From NCBI GenBank assembly GCA_947497065.1, contig CANMEQ010000009.1, positions 1-42,781 on the forward strand: a stretch of DNA of 42,781 nt. Reading direction: 5' to 3'. The DNA is from an uncultured Paracoccaceae bacterium (GTDB taxonomy: Bacteria; Pseudomonadota; Alphaproteobacteria; Rhodobacterales; Rhodobacteraceae). Of the stretch, positions 32,301-42,781 are shown piece by piece; position 1 is the stretch's first letter; each line of letters starts with the position of its first letter. The notes under the pieces are model-generated. The model was not told the origin of the DNA. It worked only from the letters and a program-made list of their open reading frames with translations, and made no database searches. The position numbers and the translations under genes were made by a program.

Positions 32301-33466
32301 CCCGTCTGCGCACCATGATGGAAGGCCGCACTGTGGCCAAAGGCCCACGCGGTGTCACAACAGGTGCTACAATCGATGCGGCGATGCTCGACGAGCTACC
32401 CCGCAGCCACTGGTGGCAAATCGCCCTCGAAGAAGAGGACGACGCGCAGATCGTTGAAGCCTTGAACGAACAGTACGAAGCGCAGAAAAAACTGCTCGAC
32501 GCACGGTTCGAAGATAAGGTCGAAAAAGTCCGTCGCGGCGATGATCTGCCACCGGGCGTGATGAAAATGGTCAAAGTGTTCGTTGCTGTTAAGCGCAAGC
32601 TGCAGCCGGGCGATAAGATGGCCGGTCGTCACGGGAACAAAGGTGTTATTTCCAAGGTTGTACCGATGGAAGACATGCCGTTCCTGGCCGATGGTACCCC
32701 TGTTGATTTCTGTCTGAACCCACTTGGCGTTCCATCACGTATGAACGTTGGTCAGATTTTGGAAACTCACATGGGTTGGGCCGCACGCGGTCTGGGTCTG
32801 CACATCGACGAAGCCTTGTCCGAATACCGCCGGTCCGGCGATCTGACACCTGTGCGCGACGCGATGAAAATCGCCTATGGCGACGATGTTTATGCTGAAG
32901 GTATCGAAGGCATGGACGAGGGTCAGCTGGTTGAAGCGGCAGGCAACGTCACCCGCGGTGTTCCAATCGCAACGCCGGTCTTTGACGGCGCGGTTGAAGC
33001 AGACGTGAACGACGCGCTTGTGCGTGCTGGGTTCTCTGAATCCGGTCAGTCGGTTCTGTTTGATGGTCGTACAGGCGAGCAGTTCAGCCGCCCTGTCACC
33101 GTCGGCGTCAAGTACCTGCTGAAACTGCACCACTTGGTCGATGACAAAATCCACGCCCGTTCCACTGGGCCATACTCCTTGGTCACACAGCAGCCGCTGG
33201 GTGGTAAGGCACAGTTCGGTGGTCAGCGCTTTGGTGAGATGGAAGTCTGGGCTCTCGAAGCTTATGGCGCCGCTTACACGCTGCAGGAAATGTTGACTGT
33301 TAAGTCTGATGACGTTGCTGGCCGTACCAAGGTCTACGAAAGCATCGTTAAAGGCGAAGACAACTTCGAGGCTGGTGTACCAGAATCGTTCAACGTTCTC
33401 GTGAAAGAAGTCCGGGGCCTCGGCCTCAACATGGAACTCCTGGATGCCGCAGAGGATGAGGAATAG
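29324..33466 (+). CDS. rpoB: RNA polymerase beta subunit
   Basis: A 1380-residue beta subunit, typical for alphaproteobacteria, starting [17 protein letters not shown]. With RpoC it forms the catalytic core. The rifampicin pocket ([20 protein letters not shown], ~529-548) is wild type at the usual resistance positions: Asp537, His547 and Ser552 correspond to E. coli Asp516, His526 and Ser531. The segments [10 protein letters not shown] and [27 protein letters not shown] near the C-terminus are intact. rpoC follows after 56 nt. Unusually, rplL is 6.4 kb upstream behind a terminator, so rpoBC depends on its own leader and promoters. Confidence 0.99.
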   Translation: MAQSFLGQKRLRKYYGKINEVLEMPNLIEVQKSSYDLFLRSGDSDTPLDGEGIKGVFQSVFPIKDFNETSILEFVKYELEKPKYDVEECQQRDMTYSAPLKVTLRLIVFDVDEDTGAKSVKDIKEQDVFMGDMPLMTPNGTFVVNGTERVIVSQMHRSPGVFFDHDKGKTHSSGKLLFACRIIPYRGSWLDFEFDAKDLVFCRIDRRRKLPVTSLLYALGLDQEAIMNAYYDTVDYHYDAAKKAWKTKFFPERVRGTRPLFDLVDAKTGEVIAEAGKKVTPRAVKALIDAGEVTELLVPFDQIVGKFAANDIINEETGAIYVEAGDELVLEMDKDGDVIGGTLKELIDAGVTTIPVLDIDNINVGPYMRNTMAADKNMSRETALMDIYRVMRPGEPPTVDAASTLFDSLFFDAERYDLSAVGRVKMNMRLALEAEDTLRTLRKEDIVACIKALVELRDGKGDIDDIDHLGNRRVRSVGELMENQYRVGLLRMERAIKERMSSVEIDTVMPQDLINAKPAAAAVREFFGSSQLSQFMDQTNPLSEVTHKRRLSALGPGGLTRERAGFEVRDVHPTHYGRMCPIETPEGPNIGLINSLATFARVNKYGFIETPYRKVVDGVVTDDVSYMSATEEMRHTVAQANASLDADGKFTNEMVNTRQNGEYTLAPTGHVDLIDVSPKQLVSVAASLIPFLENDDANRALMGSNMMRQAVPLLQAEAPLVGTGIEEVVARDSGAAIMAKRAGIIDQVDATRIVVRATSDLSVGDPGVDIYPMRKFQRSNQNTCINQRPLVKVGDSVLKGEVIADGPSTDIGELALGKNVVVAFMPWNGYNYEDSILISERIVRDDVFTSIHIEEFEVAARDTKLGPEEITRDIPNVGEEALRNLDEAGIVYIGAEVAPADILVGKITPKGESPMTPEEKLLRAIFGEKASDVRDTSLRVKPGDFGTVVEVRVFNRHGVEKDERALQIEREEVERLSRDRDDEMTILDRNIYARLRTMMEGRTVAKGPRGVTTGATIDAAMLDELPRSHWWQIALEEEDDAQIVEALNEQYEAQKKLLDARFEDKVEKVRRGDDLPPGVMKMVKVFVAVKRKLQPGDKMAGRHGNKGVISKVVPMEDMPFLADGTPVDFCLNPLGVPSRMNVGQILETHMGWAARGLGLHIDEALSEYRRSGDLTPVRDAMKIAYGDDVYAEGIEGMDEGQLVEAAGNVTRGVPIATPVFDGAVEADVNDALVRAGFSESGQSVLFDGRTGEQFSRPVTVGVKYLLKLHHLVDDKIHARSTGPYSLVTQQPLGGKAQFGGQRFGEMEVWALEAYGAAYTLQEMLTVKSDDVAGRTKVYESIVKGEDNFEAGVPESFNVLVKEVRGLGLNMELLDAAEDEE

Positions 33467-33522
33467 GGCCGCGGCCCTATTTCCCAACCCCCTCTTAACG
33501 CACCCAATTCAAGGAATTGAAG

Positions 33523-36500
33523 ATGAACCAGGAACTTACAAACAACCCGTTTAACCCGCTCACACCGGCGAAAACATTTGACGAAATCAAGGTCTCCTTG
33601 GCCTCTCCAGAACGGATCCTCTCGTGGTCCTTCGGTGAGATCAAAAAGCCAGAGACCATCAACTACCGGACGTTCAAACCAGAGCGTGACGGCCTGTTCT
33701 GCGCACGTATCTTTGGCCCGATCAAAGATTACGAATGTCTGTGCGGTAAATATAAACGCATGAAGTACCGCGGCGTTGTCTGCGAGAAATGTGGTGTTGA
33801 AGTTACGCTTCAAAAAGTACGCCGTGAGCGTATGGGCCACATCGAACTGGCGGCACCTGTTGCACACATCTGGTTCTTGAAATCCCTGCCATCCCGCATC
33901 GGCCTGATGCTGGACATGACATTGCGTGACCTCGAGCGTATTTTGTACTTCGAAAACTATGTGGTTATCGAACCCGGCCTGACGGACCTGACATACGGCG
34001 CCCTGATGACCGAGGAAGAATACCTCGACGCACAAGACGCCTACGGCATGGACGCCTTCACCGCCAACATCGGCGCCGAAGCGATCCGTGAAATGCTGTC
34101 CCAGATCGATCTGGACGCAGAAGCAGAGCACCTGCGCGAAGAGCTGAAAGTGGCCACTGGCGAACTGAAGCCGAAAAAGATCATCAAACGTTTGAAGATC
34201 GTTGAAAGCTTCCTTGAATCCGGCAACCGCCCTGAATGGATGATCCTGACCGTTGTGCCAGTGATCCCACCGGAGCTGCGCCCGCTGGTTCCACTGGACG
34301 GTGGCCGTTTCGCGACCTCCGATCTCAACGACCTTTACCGTCGTGTGATCAACCGGAACAACCGTTTGAAGCGTCTGATTGAGCTGCGCGCACCTGACAT
34401 CATCGTTCGCAACGAAAAGCGGATGTTGCAGGAATCTGTTGACGCATTGTTCGACAACGGCCGTCGTGGCCGCGTGATCACGGGTGCCAACAAGCGTCCG
34501 TTGAAATCACTGTCTGACATGCTGAAAGGTAAACAGGGTCGTTTCCGTCAAAACCTTTTGGGTAAACGCGTCGACTTCTCTGGCCGTTCGGTCATCGTGA
34601 CCGGTCCGGAATTGAAACTGCATCAATGTGGTCTTCCCAAGAAGATGGCGTTGGAGCTGTTCAAACCGTTCATCTACTCTCGTCTCGAAGCCAAAGGCCT
34701 GTCTTCCACTGTGAAACAAGCTAAGAAATTGGTCGAAAAAGAGCGTCCCGAAGTCTGGGATATCCTCGACGAAGTGATCCGCGAACACCCTGTCATGCTG
34801 AACCGTGCGCCAACATTGCACCGTTTGGGCATCCAGGCGTTCGAACCGGTTCTGATCGAAGGTAAAGCGATCCAGCTGCACCCGCTCGTCTGTTCTGCGT
34901 TTAACGCTGACTTCGACGGTGACCAAATGGCGGTTCACGTACCATTGTCCTTGGAAGCACAGCTCGAAGCCCGTGTTCTGATGATGTCCACGAACAACGT
35001 TCTGTCGCCTGCAAACGGCGCACCGATCATCGTTCCATCTCAGGATATGATTTTGGGCCTGTACTACACGACCATCGCCCGCGAAGGCATGGTTGGTGAA
35101 GGCATGGCGTTCTCCACAATCGAAGAAGTCGAACACGCGCTGGCCGCTGGCGAAGTGCACCTGCACGCCAAAATCCAAGCCCGCGTTCCACAAATCGATG
35201 CCGAAGGCCAAGAGGTCATGCAGCGCTTCGAAACCACACCAGGTCGTGTGCGTTTGGGCTCGCTCCTGCCACTGAACAACAAAGCACCGTTCGAATTGGT
35301 GAACCGTCTTCTGCGTAAGAAGGAAGTTCAGCAGGTCATCGATACGGTCTACCGTTACTGTGGTCAGAAAGAATCTGTGATCTTCTGTGACCAGATCATG
35401 ACCATGGGCTTCCGCGAAGCGTTCAAGGCCGGCATCTCGTTCGGTAAGGACGACATGGTTATCCCTGATAACAAGTGGACACTGGTCAACGAAACACGTG
35501 ATCAGGTGAAAGACTTCGAACAACAGTACATGGACGGCCTGATCACTCAGGGCGAGAAGTACAACAAAGTTGTCGATGCGTGGTCGAAATCGAACGACAA
35601 AGTCACCGAAGCCATGATGACAACCATCTCGACTACAGGTCGTGCGGAAGACGGGTCTGAAAACGAACCAAACTCCGTTTACATGATGGCTCACTCCGGT
35701 GCGCGTGGTTCTGTTACACAGATGAAACAGCTGGGCGGTATGCGCGGTCTGATGGCAAAGCCGAACGGCGAAATCATCGAAACACCGATCATCTCGAACT
35801 TTAAAGAAGGTCTGTCGGTTCTCGAATACTTCAACTCCACCCACGGTGCTCGTAAGGGTCTGTCGGATACGGCGTTGAAAACAGCGAACTCCGGTTACCT
35901 GACACGTCGTCTGGTTGACGTCGCACAAGATTGTATCGTGCGCGAAGTCGACTGTGGCACAGACATGGCGATCACCGCCGAGGCTGCTGTCAACGACGGT
36001 GAAGTCATCTCCAGCCTGTCCGAGCGTGTTCTTGGCCGTGTGTCTGCAGACGACGTTCTTAAGCCTGGCACCGAAGACGTGATCGTCTCCGCAGGTGAGC
36101 TCATCGACGAGCGTACAGCCGACGCCATCGAAGCCGCTGGTGTGCAGAAAATGCGCATCCGCAGCCCGCTGACCTGTCAGGCCGAAGACGGCGTATGTGC
36201 CACATGTTACGGTCGTGACCTTGCACGTGGTACACGCGTCAACATCGGTGAGGCCGTCGGCATCATCGCGGCGCAGTCCATTGGTGAACCTGGTACACAG
36301 CTGACCATGCGTACATTCCACATCGGTGGTGTTGCGCAGGGTGGCCAGCAGTCCTTCCTCGAAGCCTCCGCTGACGGTAAGGTCGAACTTCGCAACGCTC
36401 AAATCCTCGAAAACGAGGCAGGCGAGCAGGTTGTCATGGGCCGTAACATGGTTCTGGCGATTGTCGGCGACGACGGCGAAGAGCGTGCAAACCACAAGGT

Positions 36501-37776
36501 TGGCTACGGTTCCAAAGTCTTCGTCAAAGACGGTGCAACCATTGCCCGTGGCGACAAGATGTTCGAATGGGATCCGTACACATTGCCGATCATCGCTGAG
36601 AAGGCCGGTACGGTTAAATTCGTCGACCTGATCAACGGTATCGCGATCCGCGAAGACACCGATGAAGCAACCGGCATGACGCAGAAAATCGTGACCGACT
36701 GGCGTTCCGCGCCAAAAGGCAACGAGCTGAAGCCTGAAATCTTCATCGTTGGCGAAGACGGCGAGCCTATGCGCAACGACGCAGGCAACCCAGTGACCTA
36801 CCCAATGTCCGTTGATGCTGTTCTGTCTATCGAAGACGGTCAGAAAATCATGGCCGGTGACGTTGTCGCGCGTATCCCGCGTGAAGGCGCCAAGACCAAG
36901 GACATTACAGGTGGTCTGCCACGTGTTGCAGAATTGTTCGAAGCCCGTCGTCCGAAAGACCACGCAATCATCGCCGAAATCGATGGCTACGTGCGCTTCG
37001 GCAAGGACTACAAGAACAAGCGTCGCATCGCGATCGAAGCGGCTGATGATCCGGACACCAAGGTCGAATACATGGTGCCAAAAGGCAAACACATCCCAGT
37101 GCAAGAAGGCGACTTCGTGCAAAAGGGCGATTACATCATGGACGGCAACCCAGCCCCACATGACATTCTCGCCATCATGGGTGTCGAAGCCTTGGCCGAT
37201 TACATGATCGACGAAGTCCAAGACGTTTACCGCCTGCAGGGTGTGAAAATTAACGACAAACACATCGAAGTCATCGTGCGTCAGATGCTCCAGAAATGGG
37301 AAATCTCCGACAGCGGCGACACAACACTGCTCAAAGGTGAAAACGTCGATAAGGTCGAATTCGACGAAGCAAACGCAAAAGCAGAGGCCCGCGGTGGGCG
37401 TCCGGCACAGGGTGAACCTATCCTGCTCGGCATCACCAAAGCGTCCTTGCAGACACGTTCGTTCATCTCTGCGGCGTCCTTCCAGGAAACAACCCGCGTC
37501 CTCACCGAGGCATCTGTCCAAGGTAAGCGCGATAAACTGGTTGGCCTCAAAGAGAACGTCATCGTGGGTCGTTTGATCCCAGCGGGTACAGGCGGCGCAA
37601 CCCAGCGCGTCACAGCTATCGCGTCCGAGCGGGACAACGTTGTTGTTCAGGCCCGTCGCGAAGAAGCTGAACAGGCGGCCGCCTTGGCAGCTCCTGCGCC
37701 AGTGGCTGACGATATCGTCGGTGGCGACGTGTTCGACACAATCGTGGCGGACAACGAAGAGAGCCGCGACGAATAA
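33523..37776 (+). CDS. rpoC: RNA polymerase beta' subunit
   Basis: A 1417-residue beta' subunit. It has the N-terminal zinc-binding cysteines ([22 protein letters not shown]), the Mg-binding active-site loop NADFDGDQM at 461-469, the trigger-loop region [25 protein letters not shown], and a second Cys cluster ([19 protein letters not shown]). The ATG at 33523 is preferred over TTG at 33517 because AAGGA lies 7 nt upstream of it. It is co-transcribed with rpoB and ends at a strong terminator. Confidence 0.99.
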   Translation: MNQELTNNPFNPLTPAKTFDEIKVSLASPERILSWSFGEIKKPETINYRTFKPERDGLFCARIFGPIKDYECLCGKYKRMKYRGVVCEKCGVEVTLQKVRRERMGHIELAAPVAHIWFLKSLPSRIGLMLDMTLRDLERILYFENYVVIEPGLTDLTYGALMTEEEYLDAQDAYGMDAFTANIGAEAIREMLSQIDLDAEAEHLREELKVATGELKPKKIIKRLKIVESFLESGNRPEWMILTVVPVIPPELRPLVPLDGGRFATSDLNDLYRRVINRNNRLKRLIELRAPDIIVRNEKRMLQESVDALFDNGRRGRVITGANKRPLKSLSDMLKGKQGRFRQNLLGKRVDFSGRSVIVTGPELKLHQCGLPKKMALELFKPFIYSRLEAKGLSSTVKQAKKLVEKERPEVWDILDEVIREHPVMLNRAPTLHRLGIQAFEPVLIEGKAIQLHPLVCSAFNADFDGDQMAVHVPLSLEAQLEARVLMMSTNNVLSPANGAPIIVPSQDMILGLYYTTIAREGMVGEGMAFSTIEEVEHALAAGEVHLHAKIQARVPQIDAEGQEVMQRFETTPGRVRLGSLLPLNNKAPFELVNRLLRKKEVQQVIDTVYRYCGQKESVIFCDQIMTMGFREAFKAGISFGKDDMVIPDNKWTLVNETRDQVKDFEQQYMDGLITQGEKYNKVVDAWSKSNDKVTEAMMTTISTTGRAEDGSENEPNSVYMMAHSGARGSVTQMKQLGGMRGLMAKPNGEIIETPIISNFKEGLSVLEYFNSTHGARKGLSDTALKTANSGYLTRRLVDVAQDCIVREVDCGTDMAITAEAAVNDGEVISSLSERVLGRVSADDVLKPGTEDVIVSAGELIDERTADAIEAAGVQKMRIRSPLTCQAEDGVCATCYGRDLARGTRVNIGEAVGIIAAQSIGEPGTQLTMRTFHIGGVAQGGQQSFLEASADGKVELRNAQILENEAGEQVVMGRNMVLAIVGDDGEERANHKVGYGSKVFVKDGATIARGDKMFEWDPYTLPIIAEKAGTVKFVDLINGIAIREDTDEATGMTQKIVTDWRSAPKGNELKPEIFIVGEDGEPMRNDAGNPVTYPMSVDAVLSIEDGQKIMAGDVVARIPREGAKTKDITGGLPRVAELFEARRPKDHAIIAEIDGYVRFGKDYKNKRRIAIEAADDPDTKVEYMVPKGKHIPVQEGDFVQKGDYIMDGNPAPHDILAIMGVEALADYMIDEVQDVYRLQGVKINDKHIEVIVRQMLQKWEISDSGDTTLLKGENVDKVEFDEANAKAEARGGRPAQGEPILLGITKASLQTRSFISAASFQETTRVLTEASVQGKRDKLVGLKENVIVGRLIPAGTGGATQRVTAIASERDNVVVQARREEAEQAAALAAPAPVADDIVGGDVFDTIVADNEESRDE

Positions 37777-37796
37777 GATCGACGACATGATTTGAG

Positions 37797-37827
37797 AAAG
37801 GCCGCTCCATGGGGGGCGGCCTTTTTC
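37797..37827 (+). terminator. Terminator of rpoBC
   Basis: AAAGGCCGC (37797-37805) pairs with GCGGCCTTT (37816-37824), followed by TT and CGTTTT. It lies 20 nt after the rpoC stop. Confidence 0.9.
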
Positions 37828-38002
37828 GTTTTACCCCTCGGTTTTCCTCCACACACCGCGTTCACCGCAACTTTGGCAGGGCAGGGGCGGCCAAACCCGA
37901 CCCGCGAAAGAAAAATCAAAACTCACCGACGGAATAAATCTGCCCCTTCGTATTACCCCTCGAACAGCAGGCAGTGCTGGTCCTGAACCGAAAGCAGAGC
38001 AG

Positions 38003-38326
38003 ATGAAAAAGACCAAAAACACGATCCTTTTGACAACCATGTTCGCCATGGTCCTCCCGGCATTGTCTTTTGCGCAAACCGGCAACGCCCAACCACCGCG
38101 CGGCCCAGATTTCGCAGCGCTCGCAGCGGATCTCGGCGTGTCAGAAGACGCCGTCCAAACTTGTCTCCCCCGCCCTGAACGCACAACCGAAGGCCAAGCC
38201 CCCGCACGCCCCGACCTGTCAGACGTCGCGTCGTGCCTGCAGGCACGAGGTTCTCAAATGACCAGCGATCAAATCACTACAATCTTGGAAAGCAACCGTC
38301 CGGCCCGTCCACCACAACAAGGTTAA
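38003..38326 (+). CDS. Small exported protein of unknown function
   Basis: A 107-residue protein with a signal peptide (~25 residues, ALSFA-QTGN). The mature part has two cysteines in similar settings (LGVSEDAVQTCLP and LSDVASCLQARG) that may form a disulfide, and a Pro/Arg-rich end. The helix LAADLGVSEDAV resembles small periplasmic proteins seen in related marine bacteria, but I can assign no function. It stands alone between the rpoC terminator and its own terminator. A GC-poor A-rich stretch (CAGAGCAG) precedes the ATG. Confidence 0.7.
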   Translation: MKKTKNTILLTTMFAMVLPALSFAQTGNAQPPRGPDFAALAADLGVSEDAVQTCLPRPERTTEGQAPARPDLSDVASCLQARGSQMTSDQITTILESNRPARPPQQG

Positions 38327-38378
38327 CCGAACACGTCAGACCACTCACGGGTGACGTAGGGCCCCCCAAAGGCCCGAC

Positions 38379-38409
38379 AGGCGTAGCGCATTCTGTGCTA
38401 CGCCTTTTT
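38379..38409 (+). terminator. Terminator of the small exported protein gene
   Basis: A 12-bp stem, 38379-38390 with 38394-38405 (arms AGGCGTAGCGCA and TGTGCTACGCCT, one G-U pair), has a 3-nt loop and is followed by TTTTT. Confidence 0.9.
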
Positions 38410-38446
38410 CCTTTTCCAACCCCGCCCTCTGTGTCAGACCAACCCT

Positions 38447-39361
38447 ATGGCTTTTACAGAAAACCTTCGCGCAGCTCTGCTGATTGCAACCTCCATGTCG
38501 GCGTTCACCATTAATGACGCGATGATGAAACTTGCAGCCCCTGATCTGCCCTTTTTCCAGCAAATCTTCATGCGCGGTTTCCTGATTTCATTGGGCCTCT
38601 ACTTGCTCGCGCGTCTCTCTGGCCACATGGCCTATCAAATCTCCCAGCGCGACCGCCGCCTGTCGCTCGTGCGCACGGCGGCAGAAAGCATCGGCACCTT
38701 TTTCTTCCTCACAGCCCTGTTTTCGCTCCCCTTCGCAAACTTGTCGGCCATCCTGCAGGCCCTCCCTCTCACCGTGACATTGGCCGCCGTGCTGTTTTTC
38801 GGCGAAACCGTAGGCTGGCGGCGGATCGCGGCCATCATCGTGGGTTTCATCGGCGTGGCCATCATCATCCGTCCGGGCTTTGATGGCTTCACCCTCTACT
38901 CCCTCTTCGGGGTGGCCACCGTGATCGCCGTCACGATCCGTGACATGGCTGCCCGCGGCCTGTCCAGCACCGTGCCCTCCAGCCGTGTGGCATTGGCCTC
39001 ATCCCTCGGGGTCACCGCCTTGGCCGCCATTGGCTCGCTCGTGATGGGCGAAACATGGGTGCTCCCCAATCTGAATGAGGCCGCACTGCTCACCGGCGCG
39101 GCCCTGTGCCTGATGATTGGCTACATCACCGCTGTGGCCGGCATGCGCAGTGGCGAGATCGGGTTTGTCGCCCCATTTCGCTACACGTCGCTTTTGGTGG
39201 CGCTGATCATCGGGTTCGTCGTCTTCGATGAATGGCCCGATCCACTGACCCTGCTGGGCGCCGCCATTGTCGTGGCCACAGGGCTGTTTACCATCTACCG
39301 CGAACGCGCCACCACCTCTGGCACCAGCGCCCTATCCGCCAAGGGAATGCGCCCGCGATGA
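38447..39361 (+). CDS. EamA/DMT-superfamily transporter
   Basis: A 304-residue inner-membrane protein with ten hydrophobic helices arranged as two EamA repeats. The first ends near AVLFFGETVGWRRIAAIIVGFIGVAIIIRPG and the second near DEWPDPLTLLGAAIVVATGLFTIYRE, the usual closing motifs. Members export or import metabolites such as amino acids, purines or drugs; the substrate is unknown. The ATG at 38447 lacks a clear ribosome site and follows a terminator by 38 nt, so a short leader is likely. It ends about 20 nt before the rpsL promoter. Confidence 0.88.
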   Translation: MAFTENLRAALLIATSMSAFTINDAMMKLAAPDLPFFQQIFMRGFLISLGLYLLARLSGHMAYQISQRDRRLSLVRTAAESIGTFFFLTALFSLPFANLSAILQALPLTVTLAAVLFFGETVGWRRIAAIIVGFIGVAIIIRPGFDGFTLYSLFGVATVIAVTIRDMAARGLSSTVPSSRVALASSLGVTALAAIGSLVMGETWVLPNLNEAALLTGAALCLMIGYITAVAGMRSGEIGFVAPFRYTSLLVALIIGFVVFDEWPDPLTLLGAAIVVATGLFTIYRERATTSGTSALSAKGMRPR

Positions 39362-39379
39362 CCCGTCTGACCACGGCTG

Positions 39380-39408
39380 TTGACACGTAAAACGAGTCAA
39401 CCTATAGA
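39380..39408 (+). promoter_or_regulatory. Strong promoter of rpsL-rpsG-fusA-tuf
   Basis: Consensus TTGACA (39380-39385), a 17-nt spacer and TATAGA (39403-39408). This is the best promoter match in the window. It gives a leader of about 215 nt before rpsL, which contains a GGACA/TGTCC hairpin near 39420-39440 and no gene. Confidence 0.85.
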
Positions 39409-39630
39409 CCCCCCAACTTGGACAGCGTTAATCCGTGTCCAGGCATCAAAATTTAGTCGGTCAAGATCCGTCCTACTACTGGGCCGATCCTCTGAATAGC
39501 CAACTGCCCCGTATGCTCCGGTAAGGCTGCGACGGCAGAAGTTTTTGCTTTGTGGACGCATAGAGCATGTGAATTCGAAACCGCGGCTGCAAAACCGCAC
39601 CACTAGTGTAGGAAACGGGGAAAACGCCCA

Positions 39631-40002
39631 ATGCCAACTATCCAACAGCTGATCCGGAAACCCCGGCAGCCCAAAGTCAAACGTTCCAAGTCGCTTCACC
39701 TCGAGGGTAACCCTCAGAAGCGTGGCGTTTGCACGCGTGTCTATACAACGACACCAAAGAAACCGAACTCCGCTATGCGTAAGGTTGCCAAAGTGCGCCT
39801 GACAAACGGCTTCGAGGTCATCTCTTACATCCCAGGTGAAAGCCATAACCTTCAGGAACACTCCGTGGTTCTGATCCGTGGCGGCCGTGTAAAAGATTTG
39901 CCGGGTGTTCGTTACCACATCCTTCGCGGTGTCCTCGATACGCAGGGCGTCAAAGACCGTAAGCAACGTCGTTCGAAATACGGCGCGAAGCGTCCTAAGT
40001 AA
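39631..40002 (+). CDS. rpsL: 30S ribosomal protein S12
   Basis: A 123-residue S12, starting [20 protein letters not shown]. It lines the decoding centre. The streptomycin-related lysines are present ([14 protein letters not shown], Lys43-44), as is the second hotspot region [17 protein letters not shown], so the protein looks like the sensitive wild type. It is the first gene of the str operon and is followed by rpsG after 12 nt. Confidence 0.98.
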   Translation: MPTIQQLIRKPRQPKVKRSKSLHLEGNPQKRGVCTRVYTTTPKKPNSAMRKVAKVRLTNGFEVISYIPGESHNLQEHSVVLIRGGRVKDLPGVRYHILRGVLDTQGVKDRKQRRSKYGAKRPK

Positions 40003-40014
40003 GGAAGAGATTAG

Positions 40015-40485
40015 ATGTCACGTCGTCACGCCGCTGAAAAACGCCAGATTCTGCCTGATGCAAAATTTGGTGATAAAGTTCTGTCCAAGTTCATGAACAA
40101 CCTCATGATCGACGGTAAAAAATCCGTCGCAGAACGCATCGTTTACAACGCTTTTGATCGCGTTGAAGACAAATTGAAAAAAGCCCCTGTTGAGGTCTTC
40201 CACGAAGCTCTCGACAACATCAAACCAAACCTCGAAGTTCGCTCCCGTCGTGTGGGTGGTGCAACGTACCAGGTTCCGGTTGAAGTCCGCCCTGAGCGTC
40301 GCGAAGCTTTGGCTATTCGTTGGTTGATCGCTGCTGCGAAAAACCGCAACGAAAAGACCATGGAAGAGCGTCTTGCTGGTGAGCTGCTCGACGCAGTGAA
40401 CGGTCGCGGTACTGCTGTTAAGAAACGCGAAGACACCCACAAAATGGCCGATGCGAACAAAGCATTCAGCCACTACCGCTGGTAA
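40015..40485 (+). CDS. rpsG: 30S ribosomal protein S7
   Basis: A 156-residue S7, the primary assembly protein of the 30S head. It begins [20 protein letters not shown], contains [19 protein letters not shown] and the rRNA-binding [20 protein letters not shown], and ends [14 protein letters not shown]-like ([14 protein letters not shown]). A GGAAGAG site precedes the ATG. S7 autoregulates str operons in some bacteria. fusA follows after 17 nt. Confidence 0.98.
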   Translation: MSRRHAAEKRQILPDAKFGDKVLSKFMNNLMIDGKKSVAERIVYNAFDRVEDKLKKAPVEVFHEALDNIKPNLEVRSRRVGGATYQVPVEVRPERREALAIRWLIAAAKNRNEKTMEERLAGELLDAVNGRGTAVKKREDTHKMADANKAFSHYRW

Positions 40486-40502
40486 TAGGGAAGCACCTGA
40501 AA

Positions 40503-42620
40503 ATGGCACGCGAATATCCACTAGAGCTATACCGCAACTTCGGTATCATGGCGCACATCGATGCAGGTAAAACCACCTGTTCCGAGCGCATCTTGTACTA
40601 CACGGGCAAATCCCACAACATCGGCGAAGTCCACGACGGCGCAGCAACGATGGACTGGATGGAGCAGGAGCAGGAACGGGGTATTACAATTACTTCCGCT
40701 GCGACGACGACATTCTGGGAGCGCACAGAAGACGGTAAAACACCGGATTCCCCTAAGCACCGCATGAACATCATCGACACTCCAGGCCACGTTGACTTCA
40801 CAATCGAAGTTGAGCGTTCCTTGGCGGTTCTCGATGGTGCTGTTTGTGTTCTCGACGGCAACGCCGGTGTTGAACCACAAACTGAAACTGTTTGGCGTCA
40901 GGCTGACCGCTACAAAGTTCCACGTATGGTTTTCGTCAACAAAATGGACAAAATTGGCGCGGACTTCTTCAAATGTGTTGCACAGATTGAAGAGCGTACA
41001 GGCGCACGTGCGGTTCCAGTGGGCGTGCCAATTGGTGCGGAAACTGAGCTCGAAGGTCTCGTTGACCTCGTGACGATGCAGGAATGGGTTTACATCGGGG
41101 AAGACCTCGGTGCGACTTGGGAACTGCGTCCGATCCGTGCAGAGCTTCAAGACATGGCCGACGAATGGCGCGGCAAAATGGTCGAAGCTGCTGTTGAGCA
41201 AGACGACGAAGCAATGATGGAATACCTGGAAGGCAACGAGCCTGACGTTCCAACACTGCGCAAGTTGCTGCGCAAAGGTACACTGGCCATGGACTTCGTT
41301 CCTGTGCTCGGTGGCTCTGCGTTTAAAAACAAAGGCGTTCAGCCTCTTCTCAACGCTGTTGTAGACTACCTGCCGTCCCCTCTGGACGTTGTAGACTACA
41401 TGGGCTTCGCGCCAGGCGACGAAGAAGAAGTTCGTAACATCGCACGTCGTGCGGATGACGATATGGCCTTCTCTGGTCTTGCCTTCAAAATCATGAACGA
41501 CCCATACATGGGGACTTTGACGTTCACACGTATCTACTCCGGCACACTTGCCAAAGGTGATACACTGATGAACACCACGAAAGGCCGCAAAGAACGTATC
41601 GGCCGTATGGTTATGATGCACTCCAACAAGCAAGACGAAATCACCGAAGCTTACGCTGGTGACATCATCGCGCTTGCTGGCCTGAAAGACACCACAACAG
41701 GTGACACTTTGTCTGACGACAAAGATCAGGTTGTTCTTGAAACAATGACGTTCCCAGATCCTGTGATCGAGATCGCCGTTGAGCCAAAAACAAAAGCCGA
41801 CCAAGAAAAAATGTCCACAGGTCTTCAGCGTCTTGCTGCCGAAGATCCATCCTTCCGCGTGGAAACTGACCTCGAATCCGGTCAGACCATCATGAAAGGT
41901 ATGGGCGAACTTCACCTCGACATCCTGATCGACCGCCTCAAGCGTGAGTTCAAAGTCGAAGCGAACATCGGTGCACCTCAGGTTGCTTACCGCGAGACCA
42001 TTGGTCACGCTGTTGAGCACTCTTACACGCACAAGAAACAGTCCGGTGGTTCTGGTCAGTTCGGTGAGGTCAAACTCAACATCATGCCGACAGAAGCAGG
42101 CGAAGGGTACTCCTTCGAAAGCCTCATCGTTGGTGGTGCTGTTCCTAAGGAATACATTCCAGGTGTTGAAAAGGGCATTCAGTCCGTTATGGACTCCGGT
42201 CCTTTGGCTGGCTTCCCAGTGATCGACTTCAAGGTTCAGCTCTTGGACGGTAAGTTCCACGACGTTGACTCCTCTGTTCTTGCGTTCGAAATCGCTGCAC
42301 GTATGTGTATGCGTGAAGGCATGAAAAAGGCGGGCGCCAAGCTGCTCGAGCCGATCATGAAAGTGGAAGTTGTGACACCTGAAGAATACACCGGTGGTAT
42401 CATCGGCGACCTGACATCACGTCGCGGTCAGGTTCAGGGTCAGGACACACGCGGTAACGCGATTGCAATCGACGCATTTGTGCCATTGGCCAACATGTTC
42501 GGTTACATCAACAACCTGCGTTCCATGTCCTCTGGTCGTGCGAACTTTACAATGCAGTTCGACCACTACGATCCAGTACCGTCCAACATCTCCCAAGAGA
42601 TTCAGGAAAAATTTGCATAA
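40503..42620 (+). CDS. fusA: Elongation factor G
   Basis: A 705-residue EF-G. GTPase motifs are G1 AHIDAGKT (17-24), the switch segment around [12 protein letters not shown]3 DTPGHVDF (92-99) and G4 NKMDK (146-150). Domains II-V are complete, with GMGELHLDI and [13 protein letters not shown]. It catalyses ribosome translocation. It is the third gene of the str operon and is followed by tuf after 85 nt containing a hairpin. Confidence 0.99.
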   Translation: MAREYPLELYRNFGIMAHIDAGKTTCSERILYYTGKSHNIGEVHDGAATMDWMEQEQERGITITSAATTTFWERTEDGKTPDSPKHRMNIIDTPGHVDFTIEVERSLAVLDGAVCVLDGNAGVEPQTETVWRQADRYKVPRMVFVNKMDKIGADFFKCVAQIEERTGARAVPVGVPIGAETELEGLVDLVTMQEWVYIGEDLGATWELRPIRAELQDMADEWRGKMVEAAVEQDDEAMMEYLEGNEPDVPTLRKLLRKGTLAMDFVPVLGGSAFKNKGVQPLLNAVVDYLPSPLDVVDYMGFAPGDEEEVRNIARRADDDMAFSGLAFKIMNDPYMGTLTFTRIYSGTLAKGDTLMNTTKGRKERIGRMVMMHSNKQDEITEAYAGDIIALAGLKDTTTGDTLSDDKDQVVLETMTFPDPVIEIAVEPKTKADQEKMSTGLQRLAAEDPSFRVETDLESGQTIMKGMGELHLDILIDRLKREFKVEANIGAPQVAYRETIGHAVEHSYTHKKQSGGSGQFGEVKLNIMPTEAGEGYSFESLIVGGAVPKEYIPGVEKGIQSVMDSGPLAGFPVIDFKVQLLDGKFHDVDSSVLAFEIAARMCMREGMKKAGAKLLEPIMKVEVVTPEEYTGGIIGDLTSRRGQVQGQDTRGNAIAIDAFVPLANMFGYINNLRSMSSGRANFTMQFDHYDPVPSNISQEIQEKFA

Positions 42621-42628
42621 TTCGGTGT

Positions 42629-42648
42629 GGCGGGGCTTTTGCCCCGCC
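42629..42648 (+). other. Hairpin between fusA and tuf
   Basis: GGCGGGGC (42629-42636) and GCCCCGCC (42641-42648) form a perfect 8-bp stem with a TTTT loop. No T-tract follows, so it is more likely an mRNA processing or stability element than a terminator. Confidence 0.6.
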
Positions 42649-42705
42649 GCGTCGCACCCCACATCAGGCGGGCAGTGCTCGCCGCACTTTTAAAGGAGGC
42701 CTCTC

Positions 42706-42781
42706 ATGGCTAAGGAAAAGTTTGAACGCACGAAACCGCACGTTAACATCGGCACAATCGGCCACGTTGACCACGGTAAAA
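42706..42781 (+). CDS. tuf: Elongation factor Tu, N-terminal end (partial)
   Basis: The first 25 codons read MAKEKFERTKPHVNIGTIGHVDHGK, the EF-Tu start including the beginning of the P-loop (GHVDHGK). The window ends inside the gene. A strong AAAGGAGG site (42692-42699) precedes the ATG. It is the fourth gene of the str operon and is in direct orientation to the tuf copy that ends at 61. Confidence 0.97.
   Translation, partial: MAKEKFERTKPHVNIGTIGHVDHGK

Noticed and set aside
42629-42648. A terminator between fusA and tuf
   Set aside because: The stem is strong but lacks a T-tract, and tuf is expected to be co-transcribed with fusA.

Overview
The window reads as a chromosomal segment of a marine alphaproteobacterium of the Rhodobacterales (Roseobacter group). 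The grounds are the gene families and order (tuf, tRNA-Trp, secE, nusG, ribosomal protein genes, rpoBC, rpsL-rpsG-fusA-tuf), codon use rich in G or C at third positions, and accessory genes common in that group (AGCS alanine symporter with UspA, ThiXYZ/TenA salvage, YHYH protein, BrnA-like protein, PL7 alginate lyase). The species cannot be named from the sequence alone.

The window opens in the last codons of one EF-Tu gene (1-61) and closes in the first codons of a second one (42706-42781), both on the + strand. Between them lies the classic transcription/translation supercluster, split into blocks by accessory genes. Left part (309-7660): a GAF-EAL cyclic-di-GMP phosphodiesterase, a kinase-like protein, uspA plus a sodium:alanine symporter, a hexapeptide acetyltransferase, a two-helix membrane protein, tRNA-Trp and a sulfotransferase-like protein. 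Then secE-nusG (7753-8647), which ends at a strong terminator.

From 8734 to 14188 a single promoter and TPP riboswitch drive seven genes, thiM-thiE-thiD-thiY-tenA-thiZ-thiX. All are joined by 4-nt ATGA overlaps. Together they import and salvage the pyrimidine and thiazole halves of thiamin and couple them. Next comes a possible periplasmic redox group: two overlapping secreted-protein genes (galactose-binding-like, YHYH) facing a cytochrome b561 gene and an unusual Rieske-type gene across a shared terminator.

The ribosomal/RNA polymerase genes then appear as rplKA (17422-18547), rplJL (21911-22866) and rpoBC (29324-37776). Between rplA and rplJ sits a TetR / FAD-monooxygenase / MBL-hydrolase cassette. 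Between rplL and rpoB sits 6.4 kb of accessory DNA holding a small unknown protein, an AT-richer PIN-domain gene with a possible second nuclease-like domain, an orphan BrnA-like ribbon-helix-helix protein, a three-domain PL7 alginate lyase and a TVP38 membrane protein. After rpoC come a small exported protein and an EamA transporter, then the strong promoter for rpsL-rpsG-fusA-tuf. Each housekeeping block is closed by a visible terminator or preceded by a leader of 270-580 nt, so the blocks look transcriptionally independent.

The most notable points are the fragmentation of the rif region between two direct tuf copies, the rpoB leader with two terminator-like hairpins, the Rieske protein with a displaced second histidine, the PIN-fusion gene, the tandem 22-bp-spaced repeats near the orphan BrnA gene, and the apparent Shine-Dalgarno-sequestering helix beside the TPP riboswitch. 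I saw no CRISPR array, insertion sequence, integrase or rRNA gene.
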